NCBI GenBank assembly: GCA_023423065.1
Contig: JAFAGC010000033.1
Location: forward strand, 1-64,000
Source: Pseudomonadota bacterium
Lineage (GTDB): Bacteria > Pseudomonadota > Gammaproteobacteria > Steroidobacterales > Steroidobacteraceae
Reading direction: 5' to 3'
Length of the DNA stretch: 64,000 nucleotides
Shown: piece by piece, positions 49,486 to 58,420 of the stretch
Position numbering within the stretch: position 1 is the stretch's first letter
Layout of the letters: each line of letters opens with the position of its first letter
Translations under genes and position numbers: made by a program
The notes under the pieces: generated by a model
What the model saw: the letters and a program-made list of their open reading frames with translations, nothing else
The model's database searches: none
Told to the model about the DNA's origin: nothing

Positions 49486-49514
49486 TTGCTCTAACTACGC
49501 ACGCGGCGTAGTGT
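49486..49514 (+). promoter_or_regulatory. candidate promoter with inverted repeat, similar to the BlaI type
   Basis: TTGCTC (49486-49491), 17 bp, then TAGTGT (49509-49514). The spacer holds ACTACGC (49494-49500) and GCGTAGT (49506-49512), a 7-bp inverted repeat. The TTGC -35, the ACTAC half-site and a nearby ACTACTACAA (49528-49540 region) recall the two BlaI-type promoters, but spacing differs, so shared control is only suggested. Confidence 0.35.
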
Positions 49515-49559
49515 CGGAGCGTCGACAACTACTACTACAATCACGACGAGGGGAGAGGC

Positions 49560-49772
49560 ATGCAAAACATCGGTGGGCTCCTGGTGTTGCTGGGGGCGGG
49601 ATCGTTCGTCCTTCATTTCATGAACATGGAATTCATGCTGGTCGGCTGGGTGGACAACTGGGGGACAGGCATCGGCAACGGCATCCGGATCGCGATGATC
49701 GTCGTCGGGGCGATCCTCTGGTTCGTCGGTCGTCAGCAGGCGGCGAAGTCGGAGTCTCCGCCGGCGTCATGA
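49560..49772 (+). CDS. small two-helix membrane protein
   Basis: A 70-residue protein with two hydrophobic segments (about 4-24 and 41-60) separated by a loop with MLVGWVDNWGTGIGNG. GGGGAGAGG just before the ATG supports translation. No domain is recognised. It overlaps the convergent PAP2 gene by 6 bp and may have its own promoter at 49486-49514. Confidence 0.65.
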   Translation: MQNIGGLLVLLGAGSFVLHFMNMEFMLVGWVDNWGTGIGNGIRIAMIVVGAILWFVGRQQAAKSESPPAS

Positions 49773-50510
49773 GCCGGCGCACCGCGCCGGCGTTGCCGCG
49801 CGCGGTGTTTCTCCCGCCGTCCCGCGATTCATCATGAATCGCCGATAGAGCAGCAGCTGCGAAAACCACACCACCGCGGCCGCGGCGAGATCGTGCGAGA
49901 GAAAGTGCGCGCCGCGGGCTTCCTGCCCGATCGAGAACACGACGCCGGCGAGCACCCCCGCCGCGAGCACCATTCGCGACCGCCGCCGCGAGCGGCCGCG
50001 CATTACGAAATATCCGCAAATCAGCGCGAAACCGGACGACGAATGCGCGCCCGGGAAGCATTTCGCACGCGGCAGCTCGTCCGGACGGTCGGCGAGCAGC
50101 GCGACGTAAGGCCGGTCGCCGCCGAACCCGTCCAGGCTCCAGGGACAATCGACGTTCGTGACGCTCTTGAGGCCACCGACCAGCGCCACCGACAACACGA
50201 TGGCGCCGACCATGAAGCCCGCTTCCCGGCGCCAATGCCGCCAGCGGTCGAAAAACAACGAATGGATCCAGACGGCGAGGGCCATTGCCGCCACCAGGCG
50301 CACCAGCCAGCGTCCGCCCGTGTGGATGAGATCGTGCGCCCACCAGGCGCCGGCGCCCCCGCCCAGCCAGCGTTGCGACGTCGCATCGAAGAACCACGCG
50401 TGCGCCAGCATGCGATCCAGGTCGAACTCGAAGATGCAGACGAAGGCCAGCGCAAAGGCGAGCGCGGGCCACAGCGCATGCGTGCGCCAGAAAGCCGGCG
50501 CGGCTCGCAT
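49767..50510 (-). CDS. PAP2-family membrane phosphatase
   Basis: A 247-residue inner-membrane phosphatase with five or six helices. The three PAP2 motifs are visible: KSVTNVDCPW, then FPGAHSSSGFA (catalytic His), then ARGAHFLSHDLAAA (nucleophile His and Asp). Length and pattern are like lipid A or lipid phosphate phosphatases. I prefer ATG 50510, which has AAAGG 7 nt upstream; ATG 50525 is also in frame. It is divergent from the ECF sigma gene with shared CGTCTAAG elements. The nearby phosphoethanolamine transferase makes a link to lipid A remodelling plausible. Confidence 0.85.
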   Translation of the reverse strand: MRAAPAFWRTHALWPALAFALAFVCIFEFDLDRMLAHAWFFDATSQRWLGGGAGAWWAHDLIHTGGRWLVRLVAAMALAVWIHSLFFDRWRHWRREAGFMVGAIVLSVALVGGLKSVTNVDCPWSLDGFGGDRPYVALLADRPDELPRAKCFPGAHSSSGFALICGYFVMRGRSRRRSRMVLAAGVLAGVVFSIGQEARGAHFLSHDLAAAAVVWFSQLLLYRRFMMNRGTAGETPRAATPARCAGS

Positions 50511-50531
50511 TGGAGTACCTTTCATCCAGTG

Positions 50532-50593
50532 CTTAGACGCAGGTTCCGGCGGAACCCCGGTGCGACGGGATCGGAATCGTGGCGACGTCTAAG
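50532..50593. promoter_or_regulatory. divergent control region of PAP2 gene and ECF sigma operon
   Basis: CTTAGACG (50532-50539) and CGTCTAAG (50586-50593) are exact inverse copies, each about 20-34 bp before one of the two starts. CGTCTAA is a familiar -10 form for ECF sigma factors, so the pair may be divergent ECF promoters serving both genes. A palindrome GGTTCC-GGC-GGAACC (50542-50556) lies between them. I could not place convincing -35 elements at the normal 16-17 bp for either direction. Confidence 0.45.
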
Positions 50594-50619
50594 GGCATGG
50601 ACAGCGACGAGGTGAGCGA

Positions 50620-51213
50620 GTGTCGGATGAGCTGGATCTGGTCGACCGGATGCGCCGGGGCGAGCAACGCGCCTTCGAGCGGTTCTTCGACACGTATGCG
50701 GCGCGCCTGGCGGCGTTCGTCGCTCGCCGCAGTTCGCTCAACGCCGCCGGAATCGAGGACGTGGTGCAGATGACGATGATCAATGCCATGCGCGGCCTCG
50801 CGACGTTTCGCGGGGGCGCTTCGCTCTTCACCTGGTTGTGCCAGATCAGCCGCAATCATCTCGCAGATGCGCGGCGCAAGGCGGCGCGCCAGCCGGCGAT
50901 GCAAAGTCTCGAGGAGCTCGCCGAGAAGCCCACGGCCACCGTCATCCAGCTCACGGATTTCCGGGATCCACTGGATGAATGCGCGGGCGAATCCGAAATT
51001 CACGCCGTGCGGCTCGCGATCAATCGCCTGCCGCCGCACTATGCGCGCATCCTCGAGCTGCGCTACGGTGACGAGCTCACGGTGCCCGAGATCGCGGCGA
51101 CGCTCGGAATCTCGGAAAGCGCGGCCGAATCGCAGCTCGCGCGCGCGAAGCAGGCGTTTCGCGCCGACTGGGTTCAGCAGACCAAACTACCGAACACGCG
51201 GGAATCGTCATGA
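50620..51213 (+). CDS. ECF sigma factor (FecI-like arrangement)
   Basis: A 197-residue extracytoplasmic-function sigma factor with region 2 (about 10-90, VVQMTMINAMRGLATFRGG and FTWLCQISRNHLADARRK) and region 4 (about 128-185, INRLPPHYARILELRYGDE, then VPEIAATLGISESAAESQ). Followed with a 4-bp overlap by a FecR-type anti-sigma gene and then a TonB receptor, it should direct transcription of this surface-signalling operon. GTG 50620 is preceded by GAGG (50609-50612). Confidence 0.9.
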   Translation: MSDELDLVDRMRRGEQRAFERFFDTYAARLAAFVARRSSLNAAGIEDVVQMTMINAMRGLATFRGGASLFTWLCQISRNHLADARRKAARQPAMQSLEELAEKPTATVIQLTDFRDPLDECAGESEIHAVRLAINRLPPHYARILELRYGDELTVPEIAATLGISESAAESQLARAKQAFRADWVQQTKLPNTRESS

Positions 51214-52196
51214 ACGAAGACGAAGCCGAACGCGCATTGCGCGACAGCCTGCGGACCCCCGCGCTATCCGCCGAAGCGCTGCGACGAATTCGCAAGGCAA
51301 CCGAAGCCGAATGGCGCGCCACCATCGCGCAGCGTCCCGCGCGGCACTGGTGGCCCGCGATCGCCGCGGCTGCGCTGGTGGGAATCGCCCTGGGCGCGGC
51401 CGGCGTCTCGCTCGAGCCGTGGAAGCAGTCGGGGCCGGCGGCGGGGCAGCTCGCGCGCGCACAGGCGCCCGGCGTCGAGCGCGTCCGCGGCTGGTGGCCG
51501 GACGAGGAATTGACCGATGGCGCGCAATTGCATGCGGGTGAGGACTTTGCGGTGCATGGCGCATCGCTGGTCTCACTACCCGCGGGTGGCAACCTGCGCA
51601 TCGCGCCGGACTCGCGGATCGAGGTCGTCGCGGCGAACTCCATCCGGCTTTCCTCGGGAGAGATGTACGTCGACATCCCGCGCGGCGCGCAGACCGATGG
51701 CTTCACCGTAATCACGAATGCGGGGACGTTCCGCCACGTCGGCACGCAGTTCGCCCTGGCGGTGGAGGACGGCGGCACGCGCCTGCGCGTGCGCGAGGGG
51801 CGCGTCGAGTGGAGCGCGGCCGACGGCAACTCCACCGTCGACGCCGGCACCGAGGTGTTCATCGACCGGAACCACAGCGTGATGCGTCGCGAAATCGATC
51901 CCGCCGGCGCGGAGTGGTCCTGGATCGAAGCGCTCGCGCCGGCGATCGACATCGAGGATCAGCCGCTCGCGGCGTTCCTCGACTGGGTAGCGCGCGAAAC
52001 CGGCCGGCAGGTCGTCGTCGCCGACGAGCTGACCCGTGCGCAGATCGCGGCCATCCGCACGCACGGCAATGTCCGGGGCCTTACTCCGATGCAGGCGCTC
52101 GAGGCGGTCATGTCCTCGACCACGCTGCAACTCGATGTGAGCGCCGATGCGATCCGCGTAAGCTTCGCGCGTGAGACTGCGCGACCGCCTGGTTAG
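51210..52196 (+). CDS. FecR-family anti-sigma factor
   Basis: A 328-residue single-pass membrane regulator. The cytoplasmic N-terminus (1-45) would hold the ECF sigma factor, with one helix at about 48-66. A periplasmic FecR domain follows (about 95-220, HAGEDFAVHGASLVSLP, GEMYVDIPRGAQTDGFTV). The C-terminal segment (about 250-325) is an STN-like domain (IDIEDQPLAAFLDWVARETG). It should pass the state of the outer-membrane receptor to the sigma factor. It overlaps both neighbours (4 bp and 26 bp). Confidence 0.9.
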   Translation: MNEDEAERALRDSLRTPALSAEALRRIRKATEAEWRATIAQRPARHWWPAIAAAALVGIALGAAGVSLEPWKQSGPAAGQLARAQAPGVERVRGWWPDEELTDGAQLHAGEDFAVHGASLVSLPAGGNLRIAPDSRIEVVAANSIRLSSGEMYVDIPRGAQTDGFTVITNAGTFRHVGTQFALAVEDGGTRLRVREGRVEWSAADGNSTVDAGTEVFIDRNHSVMRREIDPAGAEWSWIEALAPAIDIEDQPLAAFLDWVARETGRQVVVADELTRAQIAAIRTHGNVRGLTPMQALEAVMSSTTLQLDVSADAIRVSFARETARPPG

Positions 52197-54453
52197 AACC
52201 TGCACGATATTTTCACTGGTGTTTTCGGCGGCGCTGTGGGCCGCCGACGGCGCCGCGGCGCGCACCGTCGACGCGTTGTTGCGCGAACTCGAAGCGCAGG
52301 GCGTCGACGTGATCTACAGCTCCGATCTCGTCCCGGCGGGGCTTGCGGCGCCCGAAGGCCTGCAAGGAACGCCCTTGCAGCGCGCCCGGGCGGCGCTGGC
52401 GTCGCATGGCCTGGCACTGCGCGAGCTTGCACCCAATCGCTACGTCGTGGTTCGGCCCGACCCACCGCCGGCCGCTCCGTCACCCCCCGACGAGCCGCTG
52501 CAGGAGATCTCCGTGTATGCGAGCCGCTACGCGATCGCCGCGCGCGATGTCGGCGAGCCGCGCGAGATGTCCACGACCGACATCGAAATGGTGCCCGGCA
52601 GTCACGACGATGCGTTGCGCGCGCTGCGTTCGCTGCCCGGGCTCGCGACGAACATTTCGGGGCGGCCGTACATCCGTGGCTCGCTCAGCGAAGACGTGCT
52701 CGTGCGATACGACAACGTCACCCTGCTCGATCCCTTTCATCTCAAGAATTTCCAGAGCCTGATCAGCGCGATCGATCCGGCGACGATCGAGCGCGTCGAG
52801 GTGTTCAGCGGCGGCTTTCCCGTGCGTTATGGCACACGCTCCGGCGGCGTCATCGCGATCGACGCGCCGTCGCGCGTCGCGGGGTACGAGAATCGCGCCG
52901 CCGCCAGCCTGATATCGGCGGGCGTCTCGTCGACGGGGCGCAGCGAACGTTGGCCGGTCGAATGGACCGCCGCGATCCGGCGCAGCACGCTCGATCTGCT
53001 CGACCCGATCGAGGATGACTTCGGGCGACCGCAATTCAGCGATTCGCTCGGACGTCTGCGCTGGAACCGGGACGACGGCGCGTGGACGCTGGGCTGGCTG
53101 CTGCTCGACGATCGCATCGAACTCGGCAATCAGGGCGATGAGGAAATCGCCAATGCGACCTATCGCGACGAGTACCTGTGGCTCGCGCGCGATCTGGAAT
53201 TCGGTCCATCGTTGCGGACCCGCGCCACGGCGGTGCTCACGAATTCGCACCGGCATCGCGACGGAATTCTCGACAACCCCGGTGTCGCGAGCGGCTCGCT
53301 CGCCGAAACCTCGGATTTCGAGCGCATCGAGTTCGACAACGTGTGGACGCTCGATCGCGGCCCGCGCGTCACCTACACGTTCGGCGGCGAGGCGGCCGTT
53401 TCGCACGCCGAGTACGACTACTCGCGCAACGCGCTCTACGATCCGGCCGTGGCGGTCGCGTTCGGCCGAGACGTCGCGAACGATCTGACTACTGCCTTGC
53501 GGCCGCGCGTCTTCACATACGCGCTGCACGCGGCCCGCCGCCAGAAATGGGAGCGTTTCGAAGCCGAGGTCGGCGTGCGGCTGGATGGACAGCACTACAA
53601 CCTCGGCGGCGACCACACCCAATTCAGCCCGCGCCTGAACCTGCGCTACGACGCGAGCGACCGGCTGCGCCTGTACGCGTCGGCGGGCCGGTTCACACAG
53701 GCGCAACACGTGGAAGAGTGGCGCATCGAGGAGGCGCAACCCGCCGCCGATTCCGCCCAGGTCGCGGTGCACACCATCGTCGGACTCACTTACGAGACAC
53801 CGGGAGCGACGCAGCTGGGGCTCGAGCTGTATACCAAACGCTGGACGACCACGGCGCCGTACTTCGACAGCCGCCTGGGTCCGCTATCGCTCCTGCCGGA
53901 CCTGGGGCCGGACCGGATCCGCGTCGAACCGGCGAAGTCGGAAAGTTCGGGCCTCGAGTTCAGCGTCCGCAAACCGTTCACCGCGCGCGTCACGGGATGG
54001 ACGACACTGAGCTGGTCGCGGGTCGCGGACGACATCGGCGACGGCGACGTGTTGCGCAGCTGGGACCAGCCATTGGCAGCCACGTTCGGGCTCGGGTGGC
54101 GCGGCTCGCGCGCCAGCATTTCCGCACTCGCGGGCTGGCATCGCGGGTGGCCACGGACGCCGCTCGGGGTCGTGTCGTCCCCTGGTGAGCCGGACGCGCT
54201 CCTGGTCGGCAACCGCAACGACGAGCGCTGGCGCGATTACTACACCTTCGACTTGCGCGGCAGCTGGACCTGGCCGCATTCCACGGGCGACTTCAAGATC
54301 GTGCTCGAGGCGACCAACGCGACGAATCTGGACAACGAATGTTGTTCCGCGATCTCCCGCGGAGCCGATGGTCGGCTCCAGGTCGACACCGATCACTGGC
54401 TGCCGGCCATCGTGAACATCGGCTTTTCCTATAGCTGGGGAAAATCGGACTAG
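52171..54453 (+). CDS. TonB-dependent outer-membrane transducer with STN domain
   Basis: A 760-residue receptor with a signal peptide (about 1-28) and an N-terminal STN signalling domain (about 30-105, VDALLRELEAQGVDVIYSSD). The plug domain follows (about 120-240, RALRSLPGLATNISGRPYIRG, VEVFSGGFPVRYG), then a beta-barrel to the end. The STN domain and the sigma/FecR genes upstream define it as a transducer rather than a simple transporter. The final residues SYSWGKSD lack the usual aromatic terminus. The start is GTG 52171 inside the fecR-like gene. Ligand unknown; siderophore or carbohydrate import are the common options. Confidence 0.88.
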   Translation: MRLRDRLVRTCTIFSLVFSAALWAADGAAARTVDALLRELEAQGVDVIYSSDLVPAGLAAPEGLQGTPLQRARAALASHGLALRELAPNRYVVVRPDPPPAAPSPPDEPLQEISVYASRYAIAARDVGEPREMSTTDIEMVPGSHDDALRALRSLPGLATNISGRPYIRGSLSEDVLVRYDNVTLLDPFHLKNFQSLISAIDPATIERVEVFSGGFPVRYGTRSGGVIAIDAPSRVAGYENRAAASLISAGVSSTGRSERWPVEWTAAIRRSTLDLLDPIEDDFGRPQFSDSLGRLRWNRDDGAWTLGWLLLDDRIELGNQGDEEIANATYRDEYLWLARDLEFGPSLRTRATAVLTNSHRHRDGILDNPGVASGSLAETSDFERIEFDNVWTLDRGPRVTYTFGGEAAVSHAEYDYSRNALYDPAVAVAFGRDVANDLTTALRPRVFTYALHAARRQKWERFEAEVGVRLDGQHYNLGGDHTQFSPRLNLRYDASDRLRLYASAGRFTQAQHVEEWRIEEAQPAADSAQVAVHTIVGLTYETPGATQLGLELYTKRWTTTAPYFDSRLGPLSLLPDLGPDRIRVEPAKSESSGLEFSVRKPFTARVTGWTTLSWSRVADDIGDGDVLRSWDQPLAATFGLGWRGSRASISALAGWHRGWPRTPLGVVSSPGEPDALLVGNRNDERWRDYYTFDLRGSWTWPHSTGDFKIVLEATNATNLDNECCSAISRGADGRLQVDTDHWLPAIVNIGFSYSWGKSD

Positions 54454-54507
54454 CGACGCACCGGGAAGGCGCGACGGGTTCGGCGCGGCGGTGACGTCTC
54501 ACCGCGC

Positions 54508-56205
54508 ATGGTGGATCACCAGCAGACAGCGTCCGCGAAATTCGCAGCGATGATGCTCGGGATCGCCATGGCGGCCGCGGGCGCGATGCCCGCGGCTGCA
54601 CGTGTGCTTCCCAGCTTCAATGCACGCGCGCCGCGGCACGAAGAATCGCGTCCTCCGGACGTGCCCTCCGATGCGGAGCTCGAACGGCTGGGCGCGCGCA
54701 TCGGGGCGATTCATCTGAATGGCCGTCATCTCTTCGATCTCGAACACCAGGACGAGAACACGGCGCTCGCGCGCGCCGCGAACCGGCTGCACGTGCCGAC
54801 GCGCGACTCCACGATCGAAACGCAACTGCTGTTCAAGAGCGGCGATCCGTACCGCCCCGAGGTGCTGGCCGAATCGGCGCGCATCCTGCGCGATACGCGC
54901 TACCTGCGCGAAGCACGCGTGCGGCCCGTCGCGTTTCACGACGGGGTCGTCGACGTCGAAGTCACGACGCAGGATGTGTGGACGTTCAATCCCGGCATCT
55001 CCTTCGGCCGACACGGCGGCAAGAACACCGCCGGCTTCGAGCTCGAGGACCTCAACTTCCTCGGGCTCGGCACGCAACTGGGCATCGGCCTCAGGTCGGG
55101 GGTCGATCGCGATTCGAAATTCATCCACTACCGCGACCGCCAGCTCGGCGAGTCCTGGTGGGACCTCGCGGCGGGATATTCGGACAATAGCGACGGCCGT
55201 CTCGCCGAGTTCTCTCTCGAGCGGCCGTTCTACGCGCTCGACGCCCGCTGGGCGGCCGGCGTCGCGTTCACCGACGACCAGCGGGTCGACTCGCGCTACG
55301 ACCTCGGCGAGGTGGTCGATCGCTTCGAGACGCGGGAAAGAGTCTCGTCTATCTACTGGGGGAGGTCGCGCGGGCTGGTCGGAGACTGGGCGCGCCGCCT
55401 CACGTTCGGGCTCACCTATGCGCAGCACGAGTTCGGGCCGGTCGACGGCGTGGTTCCGCAACTGCTGCCGCCGGACCGGACTCTCGTGTATCCGTGGGTC
55501 GCGGCGGAATGGGTCGAGGACGATTTTCGCACCGCACGCAACCGCGACCAGATAGGGAAGGTCGAGGACTTCTCGCTCGGCTGGTACGCGCGTGCGCAGC
55601 TGGGCTTCGCCGGCAAGACGCTCGGCTCCGATCGCGACGCGTTCGTGTTCTCCGGCAAGTTGTCGAATGGCATGTCGTTCGGCGATCGCCAGACCCTCTT
55701 CCTGAGTCTCGATACACAGGGACGCGTCGAAGACGGCGGCATCGCGGATGGATTGCTGGGCGCCTCCGCCCGGTACTACTTCCGGCAGTCCCCGCGCCGC
55801 GTCCTGTATCTCGGCGCGTCGGCGGAAGCCGGGCAGAACCTCGACATCGATCACCAGCTCCTGCTCGGCGGCGACAATGGCCTGCGCGGCTATCCACTGC
55901 GTTACCAGGCCGGGAACGGGCGCTGGCTGATCACGGCGGAGCAGCGCTTCTTCACCGACTGGTATCCCTTCCAGCTCTTCAATGTCGGTGCCGCCGTATT
56001 CGCCGACGTCGGCGCGACGTTTGGCCGCGATCCGCTCGGCGCGCCGTCGCAAGGCGTGCTCAAGGACGTCGGCTTCGGTCTGCGCCTCGGCAACAACCGC
56101 TCGGCGCTCGGCAACGTTCTGCACATCGACGTCGCATTCCCGCTCGACGGGGACTCGTCCATCCGCAACGTCCAGTTCCTCATCGAGACAAAGAAGAGTT
56201 TCTGA
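54508..56205 (+). CDS. Omp85-superfamily outer-membrane protein with single POTRA-like domain
   Basis: A 565-residue protein with a signal peptide (about 12-31). A POTRA-like repeat lies at about 95-165 (TQLLFKSGDPYRPEVLAESARILRD). The 16-strand barrel region carries the lid-lock motif LRGYP (GGDNGLRGYPLRYQ near 455) and ends with Phe (ETKKSF). These are hallmarks of the Omp85/surface-antigen family, but the chain is shorter than BamA and has one POTRA, not five, so it is an accessory member. It is 54 bp after the TonB receptor, and its stop overlaps the phosphoethanolamine transferase start (TGATG). Confidence 0.83.
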   Translation: MVDHQQTASAKFAAMMLGIAMAAAGAMPAAARVLPSFNARAPRHEESRPPDVPSDAELERLGARIGAIHLNGRHLFDLEHQDENTALARAANRLHVPTRDSTIETQLLFKSGDPYRPEVLAESARILRDTRYLREARVRPVAFHDGVVDVEVTTQDVWTFNPGISFGRHGGKNTAGFELEDLNFLGLGTQLGIGLRSGVDRDSKFIHYRDRQLGESWWDLAAGYSDNSDGRLAEFSLERPFYALDARWAAGVAFTDDQRVDSRYDLGEVVDRFETRERVSSIYWGRSRGLVGDWARRLTFGLTYAQHEFGPVDGVVPQLLPPDRTLVYPWVAAEWVEDDFRTARNRDQIGKVEDFSLGWYARAQLGFAGKTLGSDRDAFVFSGKLSNGMSFGDRQTLFLSLDTQGRVEDGGIADGLLGASARYYFRQSPRRVLYLGASAEAGQNLDIDHQLLLGGDNGLRGYPLRYQAGNGRWLITAEQRFFTDWYPFQLFNVGAAVFADVGATFGRDPLGAPSQGVLKDVGFGLRLGNNRSALGNVLHIDVAFPLDGDSSIRNVQFLIETKKSF

Positions 56206-57851
56206 TGCTCAATTTCCTCGCGCGAAGCCGCCCGTCGGTACGGCCCGAACTACTCGTCCTGCTGGTTTCCGCCTGGATGGTCGCCACCGCCAACGGCGGG
56301 TGGTGGCAAGCCGTCGGCGCCGGAAGATCTTGGCTCGACCCGGCGAACTGGCTGTTTGCGGCCTGCTGTTTCCTGGCGCTGGCGGCGCTGCATTTCGCGT
56401 TGCTCGCGCCGCTCGCGAGTCGCTGGATCGCGAAACCTTCACTCGGCCTGCTGATCGTCGTCGCCGCGGGCGCGGCTTACTACATGCGCAACTTCGCCAT
56501 CCTGCTCGACCCGCCGATGGTGCGAAACATCCTGCGCACCGACGCGCGCGAGGCGGGCGAGCTGGTGACGGCGGGAATGATTGCGTGGGTCATCGGGTGG
56601 TCCGCGATTCCGCTCGCATTCATCGGCTTCGTGAGAATCGAGCACCGGCCGCTGCTCCCGGCGCTCGCCGTGCGCGCCGCCAGCATCGTCATCGCGGTCG
56701 TCGTCGCGGTGCTGGCGGTGCTGCCGGTCTCGCGGGACATCACCTCGTTGATGCGCAACCAGCGCACGGCGCGGTATCTCATCACGCCCGCCAACCTGAT
56801 CTACGGCCTCGCGGTGAACTCGGCGGACGACGTCGCGGCGCCGCACGGGCCGCGCGAGGCTCTCGGCGCGGACGCTCACCTGGTGCGCGTGGCGCTCGCG
56901 CACAGGCCAAGGGTCCTGGTGCTGGTCGTCGGGGAGACTGCCCGCGCCGCCAACTTCTCGCTGCTCGGCTATCCGCGCGAGACGAACCCCCGACTTGCGA
57001 AGCTCGAGCTCGCCGCGTTCGGCGACGTGAGCTCGTGCGGTACCTCCACCGAGGTTTCGGTGCCGTGCATGTTTTCCGCGCTCGGCCGCGAGCAATACGA
57101 CGAACGCCGGATCCGCCATTCCGAAGGACTGCTCGACGTGCTGGTGCGCGCCGGTTACGCGGTGCAGTGGTTGGACAACCAGTCGGGATGCAAGGGCGTG
57201 TGCGAGGGAACCGGCATCGAATACGTCCGGATGTGCGGCGACGACCGCTGCCAGGACGGCGCGCTCGCCGCCCGGCTCGCGACCGAACTACCGCGAATCG
57301 AGCGCGACACCGTCATCGTGCTGCACATGATGGGCAATCATGGTCCCGCCTACTTCAAGCGGTATCCGCCGGAGTTCCGCCAGTTCCTGCCCGACTGCGC
57401 GACCGCGCAGTTGCGCGACTGCACACGGGCGGAGGTCGTCAACGCCTACGACAACGCCATCCTCTACACGGATCACGTGCTGGGTGAAATCGTCGAACAA
57501 CTTTCGCTGGCGGCGGATCGGCTGGACGGCGCGATGTTGTACGTGTCCGACCATGGCGAATCGCTGGGAGAGCATGGCCTGTACCTCCACGGTTTGCCGT
57601 ACGCGATCGCGCCCAGCCAGCAGACGCGGGTCCCGATGATCGTGTGGATTTCGAAGTCCATGCGCACCAGCGGCGACGTCGACATGACTTGCTTGCGCCG
57701 CAAGACTCATGCCGCGTTCTCGCACGACAACCTGTTCCACTCGGTTCTCGGGCTCATGAACGTCGACACGGCGGTGTACCGCGCCGAGCGTGACATTTTC
57801 GACGGCTGCCGAGGCGTGCCCGGTCGTGCCTATGCGCACGTGTTGCAGTAA
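56205..57851 (+). CDS. phosphoethanolamine transferase (EptA/MCR family)
   Basis: A 548-residue inner-membrane enzyme that moves phosphoethanolamine onto lipid A or another envelope sugar. Five N-terminal helices (to about 190) precede a periplasmic sulfatase-fold domain. VLVVGETARAANFSLLGYPR holds the metal-binding Glu and SCGTSTEVSVPCMFS the Thr nucleophile. YVSDHGESLGEHGLYLHG carries Asp/His ligands, and paired cysteines are typical of EptA. ATG 56205 overlaps the Omp85 gene. It may contribute to cationic peptide tolerance. Placement behind the ECF-controlled genes suggests coordinated envelope remodelling. Confidence 0.9.
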   Translation: MLNFLARSRPSVRPELLVLLVSAWMVATANGGWWQAVGAGRSWLDPANWLFAACCFLALAALHFALLAPLASRWIAKPSLGLLIVVAAGAAYYMRNFAILLDPPMVRNILRTDAREAGELVTAGMIAWVIGWSAIPLAFIGFVRIEHRPLLPALAVRAASIVIAVVVAVLAVLPVSRDITSLMRNQRTARYLITPANLIYGLAVNSADDVAAPHGPREALGADAHLVRVALAHRPRVLVLVVGETARAANFSLLGYPRETNPRLAKLELAAFGDVSSCGTSTEVSVPCMFSALGREQYDERRIRHSEGLLDVLVRAGYAVQWLDNQSGCKGVCEGTGIEYVRMCGDDRCQDGALAARLATELPRIERDTVIVLHMMGNHGPAYFKRYPPEFRQFLPDCATAQLRDCTRAEVVNAYDNAILYTDHVLGEIVEQLSLAADRLDGAMLYVSDHGESLGEHGLYLHGLPYAIAPSQQTRVPMIVWISKSMRTSGDVDMTCLRRKTHAAFSHDNLFHSVLGLMNVDTAVYRAERDIFDGCRGVPGRAYAHVLQ

Positions 57852-57860
57852 TGTTGGGCG

Positions 57861-58343
57861 ATGGAAAAACCCAGCCTCAACCTCGTGCGTGCCGCGGACG
57901 TCGCCGATCATTTGCAGCAATTCTCACACCCGTGGAATCCGGACTCCGAGATGCGCGGCATGCAGCTCGCGCGCAGCGTCGGTCTCAAACGCACGGGCGT
58001 GAACCTGATCCACGTGCCGCCCGGCCGCGAATCGTACGTCTATCACTCGCATCGATATGAAGAGGAGTGGATCTACGTGCTTTCCGGTCGCGCCACGGCG
58101 GTTATCGACGACGCGGAGTACGAGGTCGGTCCCGGCGACTTCATGGGGTTCCCGACGCCGTCGGTCGCGCACCTGATGCGCAACACGGGCACCGAAGACC
58201 TCGTCTACCTGGCGGGCGGTGAGAGTCGCGAGTTCGACGTCGCCGAGTTTCCGAAGCTCGGCAAGCGGATGGTGCGCATGGGCAACCAGGTGGATATCTA
58301 CGACGTGACCGACGCGAAGGCTTTCGGCCCGATCACGGGCTGA
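57861..58343 (+). CDS. cupin-domain protein
   Basis: A 160-residue single-domain cupin. Motif 1 is ESYVYHSHRYEEEWIYVLSG with the His-x-His and Glu metal ligands, and motif 2 is GDFMGFPTPSVAHLMRN with the last His. Metal binding is thus likely intact. Family members include isomerases, sugar epimerases and small-molecule sensors; nothing selects among them here. It begins 9 bp after the transferase gene and may share its transcript. Confidence 0.8.
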   Translation: MEKPSLNLVRAADVADHLQQFSHPWNPDSEMRGMQLARSVGLKRTGVNLIHVPPGRESYVYHSHRYEEEWIYVLSGRATAVIDDAEYEVGPGDFMGFPTPSVAHLMRNTGTEDLVYLAGGESREFDVAEFPKLGKRMVRMGNQVDIYDVTDAKAFGPITG

Positions 58344-58420
58344 CCAGCAGGAGGTGGAGCCCGTCCAAACCCGGAATGCGCGGCACCCACGGTTCGACGG
58401 ACTCGCCGTTCATCGATGTC

